Positions 26,294 through 34,974 of a stretch of 64,000 nt of DNA are shown piece after piece. Below the pieces are notes generated by a model, which worked only from the letters and a program-made list of their open reading frames with translations, did no database searches and had not been told where the DNA came from. The first letter of the stretch is position 1, and the number at the start of each line of letters is the position of its first letter. The translations under genes and the position numbers were made by a program. Source of the DNA: Cupriavidus pauculus (GTDB lineage Bacteria; Pseudomonadota; Gammaproteobacteria; Burkholderiales; Burkholderiaceae); the NCBI RefSeq assembly GCF_002858765.1, contig NZ_PJRP01000003.1:382391-446390 (forward strand), in the 5' to 3' direction.

Positions 26294-26692
26294 GTGGGCA
26301 AGCGTGATGTGATTTTCCCGGCGGGGCGCCGGGCGCTTTACGAGCGTAATCGTTATTCCCCGGCCGTACGGGCAAATGGTTTGTTGTTTGTGTCTGGCCA
26401 GGTCGGTAGCCGCGAAGACGGAAGCCCCGAACCAGACCTGCAGGAACAGGTGCGGCTCGCTTTCCGGAACCTGAACGCGATCCTGCACGAGGCCGGATGC
26501 ACGTTCGACGATGTGGTGGACGTCACCGTATTCATGGTCGATCCCCAATCGACATTCGAGCGCGTGTGGCAGATCGTTCCCGAGTTCTGGGGCGAAACGC
26601 CGTACCCGGCACTGACCGCAGTCGGCGTGACATGGCTTTACGGCTTCGATTTCGAGATCAAGATCATTGCGAACCTGCCGCCCAATGACTGA
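26294..26692 (+). CDS. RidA family protein
   Basis: A protein of about 132 residues in the YjgF/YER057c/UK114 (Rid) family, with GLLFVSGQVGSREDGSPEPD, LQEQVRLAFRNLNAILHEAGCTFDDVVDVTVFMVD and ALTAVGVTWLYGFDFEIKI. RidA proteins hydrolyse reactive enamine/imine intermediates, but this branch lacks the usual Arg-based pocket near the C-terminus that is easy to verify by eye, so activity is open. GTG at 26294 has GGAGG five bases upstream, while the ATG at 26282 has none; the N-terminus KRDVIFPAGRRALYE then fits the family. It is divergent from the broken LysR gene. Confidence 0.85.
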   Translation: MGKRDVIFPAGRRALYERNRYSPAVRANGLLFVSGQVGSREDGSPEPDLQEQVRLAFRNLNAILHEAGCTFDDVVDVTVFMVDPQSTFERVWQIVPEFWGETPYPALTAVGVTWLYGFDFEIKIIANLPPND

Positions 26693-26703
26693 GGAGTCGG
26701 GCA

Positions 26704-26727
26704 GATAAGCCAGCTTACCGGCTTATC
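26704..26727 (+). terminator. Hairpin after the RidA gene
   Basis: GATAAGCC pairs with GGCTTATC (8 bp, 8-base loop), 12 bases past the RidA stop. There is no T-run, so termination is only likely. Confidence 0.45.
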
Positions 26728-26831
26728 AAAAGATCTATGTGAATTGTTAATGCAGTCTTTAATCGCTCTTGCAACGGTGCGCCATCTGAGACGCCCCCTA
26801 CGGACGTGCGATCGCCGTGGCTTTTCGACGA

Positions 26832-26864
26832 CCAGTTGGTCCAGCTCCTGCTGGACCAACCTGG
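26832..26864. other. Long hairpin in intergenic region
   Basis: CCAGTTGGTCCAGC pairs with GCTGGACCAA-C-CTGG: 14 base pairs with one bulge and a 4-base loop (TCCT). It sits in a 282-base stretch (26693-26974) without a recognisable gene between the convergent RidA and hydrolase genes. It could be a terminator for the hydrolase gene or part of a small RNA. Confidence 0.4.
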
Positions 26865-26974
26865 GTCACGAGCGCCTGGACATCTTCCGCCATCGCAACG
26901 GCGGCGAAATCTCGCTACCCGTCAAGGGACGCTCACCATGGCGGACAGACAAGAACTCTGGCGCCCCATTTCCT

Positions 26975-27886
26975 TCACTGAAGAAACCCGCTGATGGCCG
27001 CACTTGTTGCCTGCTGTTGCTCTTCCATCAGCCAATGGCCGGCATTTGGAATCACAACCCCCTGCACGTTACTAGCTGCCGCGCGGGCGACCGTTTCCAT
27101 CATGACGCCAAAGGATTTTTCACCACCGATGGCAAGTACTGGCATCGGCAACGCACCTTTCGCGAGATTGGCCTTGTTGTCGATGACATCCTGGTCAAAA
27201 GCGTGAAACTGCTCGAAGCCGGAATGCATCGCGCCGGGCAATGCGTAAAACTTCGCGTAGTGTTGGCGCGATGCCTCACCAAAACTCTTGGGATCGGCCG
27301 AGAATTCGTTCCAGAAACGGTCTAGATAAATTCGTTCGCGCCCTTTTACCAGCCGTTCCATGTCCGGGCCGCCAAAACGGAAATGCCAAAGCAGAGGGCT
27401 CTTGAGGATGTCTTCCCACGGGCCGACACCGGGAATGGGGGCATCCATCAGCACGAGCTTGGTCACCCGTTCCGGCTGCTCGGCCGCGAAAGCATAGGCA
27501 ACCATGTTTCCGATGTCATGGGCGACCACATCGGCTTTTGCAATCTGGAGGGCGTCCAGTACACCGGCAATATCGCGCGCCTGGTTTTTCTTGTCATAAC
27601 CGGTTGCCGGATGGTTGGACAGCCCCATTCCGCGCAGATCCGGGACAACCACGGTATGGTTCACCGCCAGCTTCGTGGCGAGCGGTATCCACATGTCGCC
27701 TGTTTCTCCGTAACCGTGCAGCAACACCACAGCGGGTCCGTGGCCGCCGACACGTACGTACATTTTCACGCCGTTGGTGGAAATGATCTCTTTCTTGAAA
27801 TCGGCCGGAAATGAAAACACAGCGGCAGCGACCGGGAAAATTTGAATCGACGCAATCAACAGCAGAAAAGACAAAATCTTTCGCAT
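26975..27886 (-). CDS. Exported alpha/beta hydrolase, epoxide hydrolase/dehalogenase-like
   Basis: A 303-residue protein with an N-terminal signal peptide (about 1-22, cut near VAAAV). HGYGETGDMW is the oxyanion motif, VVAHDIGNMVAYAFA holds the nucleophilic Asp (the Asp-type elbow of epoxide hydrolases and haloacetate dehalogenases, not Ser), and NAGHWLMEE has the catalytic His. Cap-domain residues lie between. It therefore hydrolyses an ester-like intermediate on an epoxide or C-halogen bond. It is the second exported hydrolase of this kind in the window. The ATG at 27886 is chosen because the signal follows directly. Confidence 0.8.
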   Translation of the reverse strand: MRKILSFLLLIASIQIFPVAAAVFSFPADFKKEIISTNGVKMYVRVGGHGPAVVLLHGYGETGDMWIPLATKLAVNHTVVVPDLRGMGLSNHPATGYDKKNQARDIAGVLDALQIAKADVVAHDIGNMVAYAFAAEQPERVTKLVLMDAPIPGVGPWEDILKSPLLWHFRFGGPDMERLVKGRERIYLDRFWNEFSADPKSFGEASRQHYAKFYALPGAMHSGFEQFHAFDQDVIDNKANLAKGALPMPVLAIGGEKSFGVMMETVARAAASNVQGVVIPNAGHWLMEEQQQATSAAISGFLQ

Positions 27887-28102
27887 TTCCGACCCCAGAT
27901 GGTTGATCAAATCAAACAGTTTTCTGGCGCGGATATTCTCACAATTTGTCGCGTTTAGGTGCCCTTCGCCATCGTGGTGCATTAACTCATTGTGTGATTG
28001 CCATTCCTGGCAACACTCCCGGTCGAAAATGAATGGCACGATCCGGCCTGAACCGTTGCGCTCACGCCTATTGCATGACGGGTCGCTTCCGCTGCATCAA
28101 AT

Positions 28103-29081
28103 CTAGTCAGGCAGGCGCTCTGCGGGTGCAGAAATGAACAGGTTCAAACCCAGTTGCTCCGACAGAAAGCGCATGACAAGCTGGCCGCGTACGCTGTTTC
28201 CCGCACCGTCCAGTGGCGGCGAGAACGTCGCGACGGCACCCTTGCCGGGAGCGATCGTCAATATTCCGCCGCTAACGCCGCTTTTACCAGGCAGGCCCAC
28301 TTCGTACAGCCAACTCCCGGAGCGCTCGTACAGACCCGCTGTCGCCATGACCGCCAGCACACGCTGGCAAGTCGAGGCGCTTACGACCTGATTGCCGGTG
28401 AGCGGTTGGACGCCGCCACTCGCCAAGATCGCGCGCACTGACCAGCAGCGCACATTGACGCGGTAAACGTCCACAGCTTCATCCGGATCGCAATAGAGAT
28501 GACCGTGCCCGCGCAATAGGTGCGCCAAACCAGCGTTGCGCTGGTTAGTGGTTGCTTCGGAGGCGTAGACGCGTTCATCGCATTCGAGTTCTCGGCCTGC
28601 GAAGAGAGACAGCCCCTGGCGAACCTGATGCCAGCGGTCCTCCGCGTCGGAGCCGGGCACCAGGCTGGTCGCCGCGATGGCGCCGGCGTTGACCAGGGGA
28701 TTACTGGTGCCATCGGGTCGCAGTTCCATCGCCATGACGGAGTTGAAGGGCAACCCGGTAGCGTCTACCCCGCGCCGCGGCCTCGGATGGACCGAGGGCA
28801 TCGCATATCAGCGCAAATACAAAGGGCTTGGACACGCTCTGAATCGAGAAAGGCTGCGCCGCATCGCCAATCATGAGCGTGTCGCCACGCGTGTTGGCAA
28901 CGCAGATACCAAAGGCGGATGGATCTGCTTCGGCCAATGCCGGGATGTAGTCGGCCAGTTTGCCGCCGGTGTCCTCGCGGAAGTGCGCATAAGCCGCTTC
29001 CACCAACAGCCGGACCGGATCAGGCCCAGGCAGGTTGCCCGTGGAAACAAAGGGTGGGGTTACGGTGGTCGACGGGGTCAT
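28103..29081 (-). pseudogene. glsA: Glutaminase gene broken by a frameshift
   Basis: Two frames together give a complete GlsA-type glutaminase. The first (from ATG 29081, with GGAGGG upstream) ends its match at SVSKPFVFALICDALGPSEAAA, which has the catalytic Ser-x-x-Lys. The second resumes at GVDATGLPFNSVMAMEL and continues through NPLVNAGAIAATSLV, YEVGLPGKSGVSGGI and GNSVRGQ to the stop at 28103. The break falls at the CCCC run 28768-28771 (GGGG in the sense strand); one missing base there would restore the frame. Glutaminase hydrolyses glutamine to glutamate and ammonia. It could be an assembly error rather than a real loss. Confidence 0.8.
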
Positions 29082-29361
29082 GCTCGCCCTCCTCTGTAGC
29101 TTCCACAAGGTTACACAGTTACACACTGTCGACATGCGCTCCACGGGACTTGGGTCCTAGACGCTTGTAGCGCAAATCGGCATATCGCCCTTCACAACGG
29201 TCTGGATGGCTTGCGTCGTTCCGCTGAAATTCACCTGCCCGGCCCCGGATCGGGCAAGCGCTGATATATTACATACCTGACCAGGCTGCCGTGGCGATCG
29301 CTGCAGGCCCTGGATATGCGATGTCGGGAAAGTCGCCGGTTGAAACCGAGTACAGCCGAAT

Positions 29362-30306
29362 ATGACAACTACGATTATTTACACGCACACCGCGTGCCTC
29401 GAGCACCGCCCCGGGCCGCACCATCCAGAGTCGCCTGAACGATTGACAGCCGTCGTGGAGGCATTGCGAACGCCGGCGTTCGCTTCGCTGGAATGGCGCG
29501 ATGCGCCGATGGGCACCGTCGAGCAGTTGCAATTGATCCACGATTCGCACTTCATCGACGAGATCGCGCAACGCGCCCCCACCCAGGGCTACGTGCCGCT
29601 GGACGCAGGCGATACGATCATGTCGCCAGGCTCGTGGGAAGCGGTCATGCGCTGCGTCGGCGCCGCGTGTGCGGGTGTCGATGCGGTGATGGATGGCCAG
29701 GCGCGCAACGTATTCTGCGCAACACGACCGTGCGGCCATCACGCTGAACCGGCGAAGGCAATGGGCTTTTGCATTTTCAATCAGGCGGCAATCGCGGCAG
29801 CCTATGCCTATGAGGTCCACAAAATCGAGCGCGTCGCTGTGGTCGATTTCGATGTGCATCACGGCAATGGAACCCAGGCGGCATTTTTCGACCGTCCCGA
29901 GCTGTTTTACGCGTCCAGCCACCAGTCGCCTTTCTATCCCGGCACGGGCGCCCGCGCCGAGACAGGGATGAGCCACAATATCGTCAACGTTCCGTTGCCT
30001 CGTGGCTGTGAGTCGGCGCAATTCCGTGCTGCGATTTCTGCCCTCGTACTTCCCTCGCTAAGGGCCTTCGCCCCCGAAATCCTGATTGTTTCCGCTGGAT
30101 TCGACGCGCACCGCCTGGATCCCCTCGCTGGCATGAATCTGGAAGACAGCGACTTCCATTGGATCACAAGAGAACTGATGCAGATTGCCGACGAGACGTG
30201 CGACGGCCGCATCGTGTCGATTCTGGAAGGGGGCTATAGCCTGGACGCATTGGCCACGAGCGCGGTGGCTCATGTCAGCGCGTTGATGCAAGTCGAAGCC
30301 GAATGA
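29362..30306 (+). CDS. Histone deacetylase-family zinc amidohydrolase
   Basis: A 314-residue protein of the HDAC/acetylpolyamine amidohydrolase superfamily. ACLEHRPGPHHPESPERL is the typical start, RPCGHHAEP has the catalytic His pair, VVDFDVHHGNGTQ provides Asp and His ligands of the zinc, and SAGFDAHRLDPLAGM contributes the second Asp. EGGYSLDAL ends the fold. It resembles the class II HDAC-like group, which deacetylates acetyl-polyamines or acetyl-lysine in bacteria. It is transcribed alone and followed by a terminator-like structure. Confidence 0.9.
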   Translation: MTTTIIYTHTACLEHRPGPHHPESPERLTAVVEALRTPAFASLEWRDAPMGTVEQLQLIHDSHFIDEIAQRAPTQGYVPLDAGDTIMSPGSWEAVMRCVGAACAGVDAVMDGQARNVFCATRPCGHHAEPAKAMGFCIFNQAAIAAAYAYEVHKIERVAVVDFDVHHGNGTQAAFFDRPELFYASSHQSPFYPGTGARAETGMSHNIVNVPLPRGCESAQFRAAISALVLPSLRAFAPEILIVSAGFDAHRLDPLAGMNLEDSDFHWITRELMQIADETCDGRIVSILEGGYSLDALATSAVAHVSALMQVEAE

Positions 30307-30401
30307 ACGGATAGCGGCGATGTCGCCTTGGCGCCCCGGCATTCAAACGGAGAATGGGGAAAACCAGACTTTGGAGGGTCGAAGTTTGAAGGCAACAGGT
30401 T

Positions 30402-30436
30402 GGGAAGCCGCGTCCCACTCTGGTTTGCGGCTTTTT
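30402..30436 (+). terminator. Intrinsic terminator after the HDAC-family gene
   Basis: GGGAAGCCGC pairs with GCGGCT-TTTTCCC with a 15-base loop, and the T-run follows the GCGGCT arm. It lies about 100 bases past the HDAC-family stop. Confidence 0.6.
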
Positions 30437-30482
30437 CCCAGTTCTCAACGGGAGTTTCCAAACCTATATTCCGGCACGACAA

Positions 30483-30503
30483 GAGGTGGCCTAAGGCCAC
30501 CTC
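30483..30503 (-). terminator. Hairpin at the end of the flagellar operon
   Basis: GAGGTGGCC and GGCCACCTC form a 9-bp stem with a 3-base loop seven bases past the flgL stop, followed on the minus strand by TTGTC. It is the likely end of the flgL transcript. Confidence 0.6.
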
Positions 30504-30509
30504 ACTTCA

Positions 30510-31745
30510 TCATCCCAGGAACCTGAACAGGTTCATTTGCTGGATCTGCATGAAGGATTGCTGCGCCCCCTGCAGTGCAGTCTGACGCTGGTAGTACTCG
30601 GTGATGGCCGATGCGTAGTCCAGTTCGGTCAGGTCCGACAGCGTCTTTGAATTGCTGAGATCGCGGTTCGAGCCGATGGTGTCCAGCGCATCGAGTTCGT
30701 TCATGCGCGAGCCCACCGATGCACGCACCGTCAGCACGTTGTCCAGCGAATTGTTGTTCTGGCGCAGGCCCGTGGCGATCGCGTTCTGCAAGTTGGCCGC
30801 GGCCACGTCCTGGGCGGTGCCCGAGTTGATCGGCGTACGCAGCGCGTTGATCACGTCCTTCAGGTTGGCGAACATGTCGGCGCCTGCCTGCTGGGCCGGC
30901 TGCACGGCAAACGTGTCGCCGTCGGCGGGCGTACCCTTGATCGAGAACGACACGCCAGCCACGCTGATGTCGCCGCCATCCACGTAGTTCGTTGCCGCGC
31001 CAACAGGCGTGCCGGTCGTCAGGTCGTTGACCGTGTACTGCTTGACGCCCGCGCCATTGGTCGAGAACGTCACGCTCAGCGAGTGGCCGTACAGCGCGTT
31101 GCTGGGGTCGGTCACCGAGATCGAGCTGAAGGTACCGGTGCCGCCGTTCGCGCTGTTGCCCTTAATGACATAGCCTGCGTTTGCCGTGACCGACTGGAAG
31201 ATCTCCGCGCCGTTGTTGCCGGCTTCCATCTGGCGCGCCACGTCCACCTGCAGCAGCTGGTGACCCGTATCGCCCTGGTACGTCAGGTTGCCGGCAGCAT
31301 CGGCCACGAACGGTGCGGCGCCGGTCTTCAGGCCCGCGAACAGGTAGTTGCCGTTGCCGTCATCGGCGTTGGCCAGACCCACCAGCTGGTCGTACTGGCC
31401 TTGCAGGGCGGTGGCCAGCGATGCGCGGTCGTTGTCGCTCAGCGTGCCGTTACCGGCGTTCACCAGCATCGTCTTGATGTTCTGCAGCGCGGTGGTTACC
31501 GTCGACAGCGAGTTTTCTTCGAGCCCCAGCGATGAGTTGGCCTGCTTGCGCGACGCCGTGTACTGGCCGTTCACGGCGACCGACTGCGACACGCCCAGGG
31601 CGCGCGTGGCCGCGACGGGATCGTCCGACGGAGTCAGCACGCGGCGGCCGGTAGCCAGCTGCTGCTGCACGTGCAGCAGGTTCGACTGCTGGTTGTTCAT
31701 CGAGGACAGGCCCTGGTGATACAGGGTGGAGGTTGCGACGCGCAT
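30510..31745 (-). CDS. flgL: Flagellar hook-associated protein 3 (hook-filament junction)
   Basis: A 411-residue protein. The N-terminal flagellin-like coiled coil (MRVATSTLYHQGLSSMNNQQSN, QLATGRRVLTPSDDPVAA) and the C-terminal coiled coil (LTELDYASAITEYYQRQTALQGAQQSF) are typical of FlgL, which joins hook to filament. The variable middle is beta-rich. It lies directly downstream of flgK and is the last gene of the cluster. Being late (junction) it should depend on FliA; a FliA-like site lies before flgK. Confidence 0.95.
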   Translation of the reverse strand: MRVATSTLYHQGLSSMNNQQSNLLHVQQQLATGRRVLTPSDDPVAATRALGVSQSVAVNGQYTASRKQANSSLGLEENSLSTVTTALQNIKTMLVNAGNGTLSDNDRASLATALQGQYDQLVGLANADDGNGNYLFAGLKTGAAPFVADAAGNLTYQGDTGHQLLQVDVARQMEAGNNGAEIFQSVTANAGYVIKGNSANGGTGTFSSISVTDPSNALYGHSLSVTFSTNGAGVKQYTVNDLTTGTPVGAATNYVDGGDISVAGVSFSIKGTPADGDTFAVQPAQQAGADMFANLKDVINALRTPINSGTAQDVAAANLQNAIATGLRQNNNSLDNVLTVRASVGSRMNELDALDTIGSNRDLSNSKTLSDLTELDYASAITEYYQRQTALQGAQQSFMQIQQMNLFRFLG

Positions 31746-31788
31746 GGCGTGATTCCTTCTTTTCCGGTGTTGTCAGGGATGTCCGCGA

Positions 31789-33708
31789 TCAGGCGATGCT
31801 GACCAGCGTGTCGAAGATCGTGCTGGCCGCCTGAATGACCTTGGCGTTGGCCTGGTACAGTTGCTGGAACTTCAGCAGGTTCACGGTTTCCTCGTCCATG
31901 TTCACGCCCGATACCGATTGCTGGGCCGTGTAGATCTGGTCCGTAATGCTGTCTTGCGAGGTCGATGCGATGTCGGTCGACTTGGCCTTGCTGCCCACGT
32001 CATTGACCAGCTGGGCGTACGCGTCGTTGAAGCTCGACGTGCCGTTGATAGTCTTTGCGGTCTGCAGCTTGGCCAGCTTGAGCATGTTGCCGTTGTCGGC
32101 CACCGAACCGGTGTTGTTCGACAGCGTGAACGTGTCGCCATTCTGCGGCGTGCCGTTGAAGCTGAACGTCATGCCGTTGATCGTGTAGTCGACGCCCGTT
32201 GCCGTGGCGGTGCCCGTCGGCTGCGGCGTCAGCGCCGTGCCGGTTGCGTCGGAGAACACGTAGGTCGACGTCGCGGAGTTGTACTTCGCCGTCAGGCTGC
32301 CCGTGAGCAGCGAGAAGCCCGGGGCCACATTCGTCAGCGATGCCTTCGCCGTTCCGGCGTTCTGCGTGCTGGCATCCACGCGTGCCGGCGATGCCGCGGC
32401 GATCTTGGCCGGATCGGTGATCAGCGAGCCGAAGCCGGCTGCGGCGTTGCGCGTGGGCTGGACCTCGAACGAGTCACCGCCGGACATGGCCATGTTGATG
32501 CTGACCGAGAAGCCGTCAGCGGCGATAGCCATCGGATACGTGGCGGTGGCGCCAGCCTGGGTTGCCACGACCTTGTTGTCGGACTTGCGCAGCAGCGTGT
32601 AGTTGGTGCCATCGTACTTCAGCGTGTAGTCGCTGGTGGTCAGGTTGCCGGTGTTGGTGATCGTGGCCGTGGCTACCGCGTTCGACGTGTTCTTGTCGTT
32701 CGCAAAGACCGTTGCCGAACCCAGCGAGAAGACGTCGGTGCCGATGGCGCCGTTCAGGTCGATGCCCAGCTTGTGCTGATCGTTGAACGTCTGGCCGATG
32801 GCCAGCGAAAGGCGGCCGATGGCATTCTGTGCCGCGTCCAGCGATTCGGTGCGGAAACGCAGCAGGCCACCGATCGAACCGCCCTTGACGGCGCCTTCCT
32901 CGGCCTCGACGGTGTTACCGTTGGGCAGCGTGTAGGCAATGGTGGTGCGGCTCGGATCGCTCGACGAGGGCACTGCCTTGATGTCGTAGGAATCGCTGCC
33001 CATCACCAGCGGCTGGCCGTTGCCGACGAACACGTTATACGTGCCGCCGTCCTGCACCACCACCTTGGCGCCCACCAGTTCGGTCAGCTTGGCCACGGCC
33101 TGGTCGCGCTGGTCGAGCAGGTCGTTGGGCGGCTGGCCGCCGGAGGAGGCGGTCATGCGCGAGATTTCGGTGTTCAGGTTGGCGATCTGCTTCGTGTAGT
33201 CGTTCACCTGCGTGACCGACGACTGCAGCTGCGTGTTGATGCCGTTCTGCAGTTGCTTGAAGTAGTCGCTCGACGACTTGATCTGGCCCGCCAGCGCCTG
33301 CGCCGACGAGATCATGCCCTGGCGCGTGGCCGGGTCAGCCGGCGTATCCGACACCGCCTGCACGGCCGCGAAGAACTTCTGCATCAGCGGCGCCAGGCCG
33401 CCCTTCTCGTCTGCCAGCAGGTTGTCGATCTGGCGGATCTGGTCCGAGTACGTCGACAGGTCGTAGCTGGCCGAGGTGGCGCCACGCAGCTGCCCGGTCA
33501 GGAAGCCGTCGTACACGCGCTGCACGGTGATCGTGTTCGAGCCCTGGCCATAGAAGCCCGAACCCGTTGCCTGGCCGCCGGCCGAGGCAATGATCGTGTT
33601 CTGGCGCGTATAGCCCGCCGTGGCCGCGTTGCTGAAATTGTGGCCGACCGTGGTGAGCCCGTTCTGGGCGACGTTCAGGCCCGACAGACCGATATTAAAC
33701 AGAGACAT
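31789..33708 (-). CDS. flgK: Flagellar hook-associated protein 1
   Basis: A 639-residue FlgK, the other hook-filament junction protein. It starts MSLFNIGLSGLNVAQNGLTTVGHNFSNAATAGYTRQ, the conserved rod/hook-type N-terminus, and ends with the flagellin-like MDEETVNLLKFQQLYQANAKVI. Length is near the upper end for FlgK because of insertions in the middle domains. The start used is the ATG at 33708. flgL follows by 43 bases. Confidence 0.95.
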   Translation of the reverse strand: MSLFNIGLSGLNVAQNGLTTVGHNFSNAATAGYTRQNTIIASAGGQATGSGFYGQGSNTITVQRVYDGFLTGQLRGATSASYDLSTYSDQIRQIDNLLADEKGGLAPLMQKFFAAVQAVSDTPADPATRQGMISSAQALAGQIKSSSDYFKQLQNGINTQLQSSVTQVNDYTKQIANLNTEISRMTASSGGQPPNDLLDQRDQAVAKLTELVGAKVVVQDGGTYNVFVGNGQPLVMGSDSYDIKAVPSSSDPSRTTIAYTLPNGNTVEAEEGAVKGGSIGGLLRFRTESLDAAQNAIGRLSLAIGQTFNDQHKLGIDLNGAIGTDVFSLGSATVFANDKNTSNAVATATITNTGNLTTSDYTLKYDGTNYTLLRKSDNKVVATQAGATATYPMAIAADGFSVSINMAMSGGDSFEVQPTRNAAAGFGSLITDPAKIAAASPARVDASTQNAGTAKASLTNVAPGFSLLTGSLTAKYNSATSTYVFSDATGTALTPQPTGTATATGVDYTINGMTFSFNGTPQNGDTFTLSNNTGSVADNGNMLKLAKLQTAKTINGTSSFNDAYAQLVNDVGSKAKSTDIASTSQDSITDQIYTAQQSVSGVNMDEETVNLLKFQQLYQANAKVIQAASTIFDTLVSIA

Positions 33709-33773
33709 GTTTGTCTGACTCCGGATCGAATGGCTAGCCAGCGGCAAATGGCCGACGGCGGTGGATGTGTTGG

Positions 33774-33801
33774 TTATCGGCGGAAATGCGGCGCGACTTT
33801 A
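33774..33801 (-). promoter_or_regulatory. FliA (sigma-28)-like promoter for flgKL
   Basis: On the minus strand TAAAGTCG, a 12-base spacer and an exact GCCGATAA, about 65 bases before the flgK start. The consensus is TAAAGTTT-N11-GCCGATAA, so the -10 is perfect and the spacer is one base long. It fits class III control of the junction genes. Confidence 0.6.
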
Positions 33802-33951
33802 GCGTCGCAATACCTGGAAATATGCGGCAATCGTGAGCAATCACTCTCACCGAAACGCAATGTAGAAGCGCAAACAGCGCGACCGCTAAACGGTCACGCT
33901 GGATGCGAAACGGGGCGGCCATGTGTGCTGCTGGCATGGTCGCCGGCGTTG

Positions 33952-34974
33952 TCAGGTCGAGACTTTCTTCATGATCCGCACGAGCTTCTCGCCGTAGGCC
34001 GGATCGGTGGCATACCCCGCGCGTTGCAGCCCGTGCGCGGCTTCCTCGGCATTCGAGGCGGTCACGACGCCAGCATAGCGCGGGTTGTTGCTGATGAGCT
34101 TGGCGTAGTCGTTGCAGGCTTCTTCATACGACCCGTACGCACGGAACTTCGCGCGCACCTTCTGCGGCTGGCCGTCCACGTATTCGGTGGTCAGGATCTC
34201 GGTCGTCGGTCCCTTCCAGTTGGCACCCGCCTTGATGCCGAACACGTTGAAGGTGCTCGAACCATCGGGATTGCGGATCTCGCGGCGGCCCCAGCCCGAT
34301 TCCAGCGCGGCCTGGCCCACGATCAGCTTGGCCGGCACGCCCGAGGCGCGCGACGCCGCCATCGCCGGCTCTGCCATGCGGTTGACGAAGTTGCTGATGT
34401 GCTCCGGCGAATCGTCCGGCAACTGGCCCAGCTGCGTCTGCCCGTTGCCCTGCCAGTCGGCCTGGTTCTGGTACTGGCGCACGCCTGCGGTGGGGTTCCA
34501 TGCGGCGCCCGGCAGCGTGGTGCCGACCGGCGGCGGACCATCGGCATCGGTGGCGCCGCGGCTGTCGAGCATCTGCGCCATTTGGGCGTCGCGCACGCTC
34601 GCGCCGGTAATGCCACCGGCGGCATTCATGCCAGGCGGCAACTGCGTGCCCGTGGCGCGGGCCAGCTGGCGAATCATCACATCGGCCAGGCCAATGCCAC
34701 GCGACGACAGCTGCTGCGACATCTGCTGATCCATCATCGACATGTAGAGCTTGGTCTGCTCGTTGTCGAAGAGGCCATCGGACGGCGTGGCGTCGCGCAT
34801 GCTCTTGAGCACCATCTGCGTGAACACGGCCTCGAACTGCTTGGCCGCGGCTTGCAGCGTGGTCGAGTTGTTGCCGGCGCGGGCCTGGTTCTTGAGCGCC
34901 TCGAACCCCTGGGTATCCAGGGCGAAGCGCTGCGAGATGTCGGCCTGGCCGCCGAGCGTGTTACCCGCCGACAT
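33952..34974 (-). CDS. flgJ: Flagellar rod assembly protein/muramidase
   Basis: A 340-residue protein with the FlgJ layout: N-terminal rod-scaffold domain (QFEAVFTQMVLKSMRDATPS) and a C-terminal peptidoglycan hydrolase domain of the GH73 type (ALESGWGRREIRNPDGSSTFNVFGIKAG, catalytic Glu in ALESGW). It is exported to the periplasm and opens the wall for rod growth. The start ATG overlaps by one base the stop of flgI. Confidence 0.94.
   Translation of the reverse strand: MSAGNTLGGQADISQRFALDTQGFEALKNQARAGNNSTTLQAAAKQFEAVFTQMVLKSMRDATPSDGLFDNEQTKLYMSMMDQQMSQQLSSRGIGLADVMIRQLARATGTQLPPGMNAAGGITGASVRDAQMAQMLDSRGATDADGPPPVGTTLPGAAWNPTAGVRQYQNQADWQGNGQTQLGQLPDDSPEHISNFVNRMAEPAMAASRASGVPAKLIVGQAALESGWGRREIRNPDGSSTFNVFGIKAGANWKGPTTEILTTEYVDGQPQKVRAKFRAYGSYEEACNDYAKLISNNPRYAGVVTASNAEEAAHGLQRAGYATDPAYGEKLVRIMKKVST

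Noticed and set aside
26806-26994. A 62-codon frame between the RidA and hydrolase genes
   Set aside because: It overlaps the long hairpin and has no recognisable motif.
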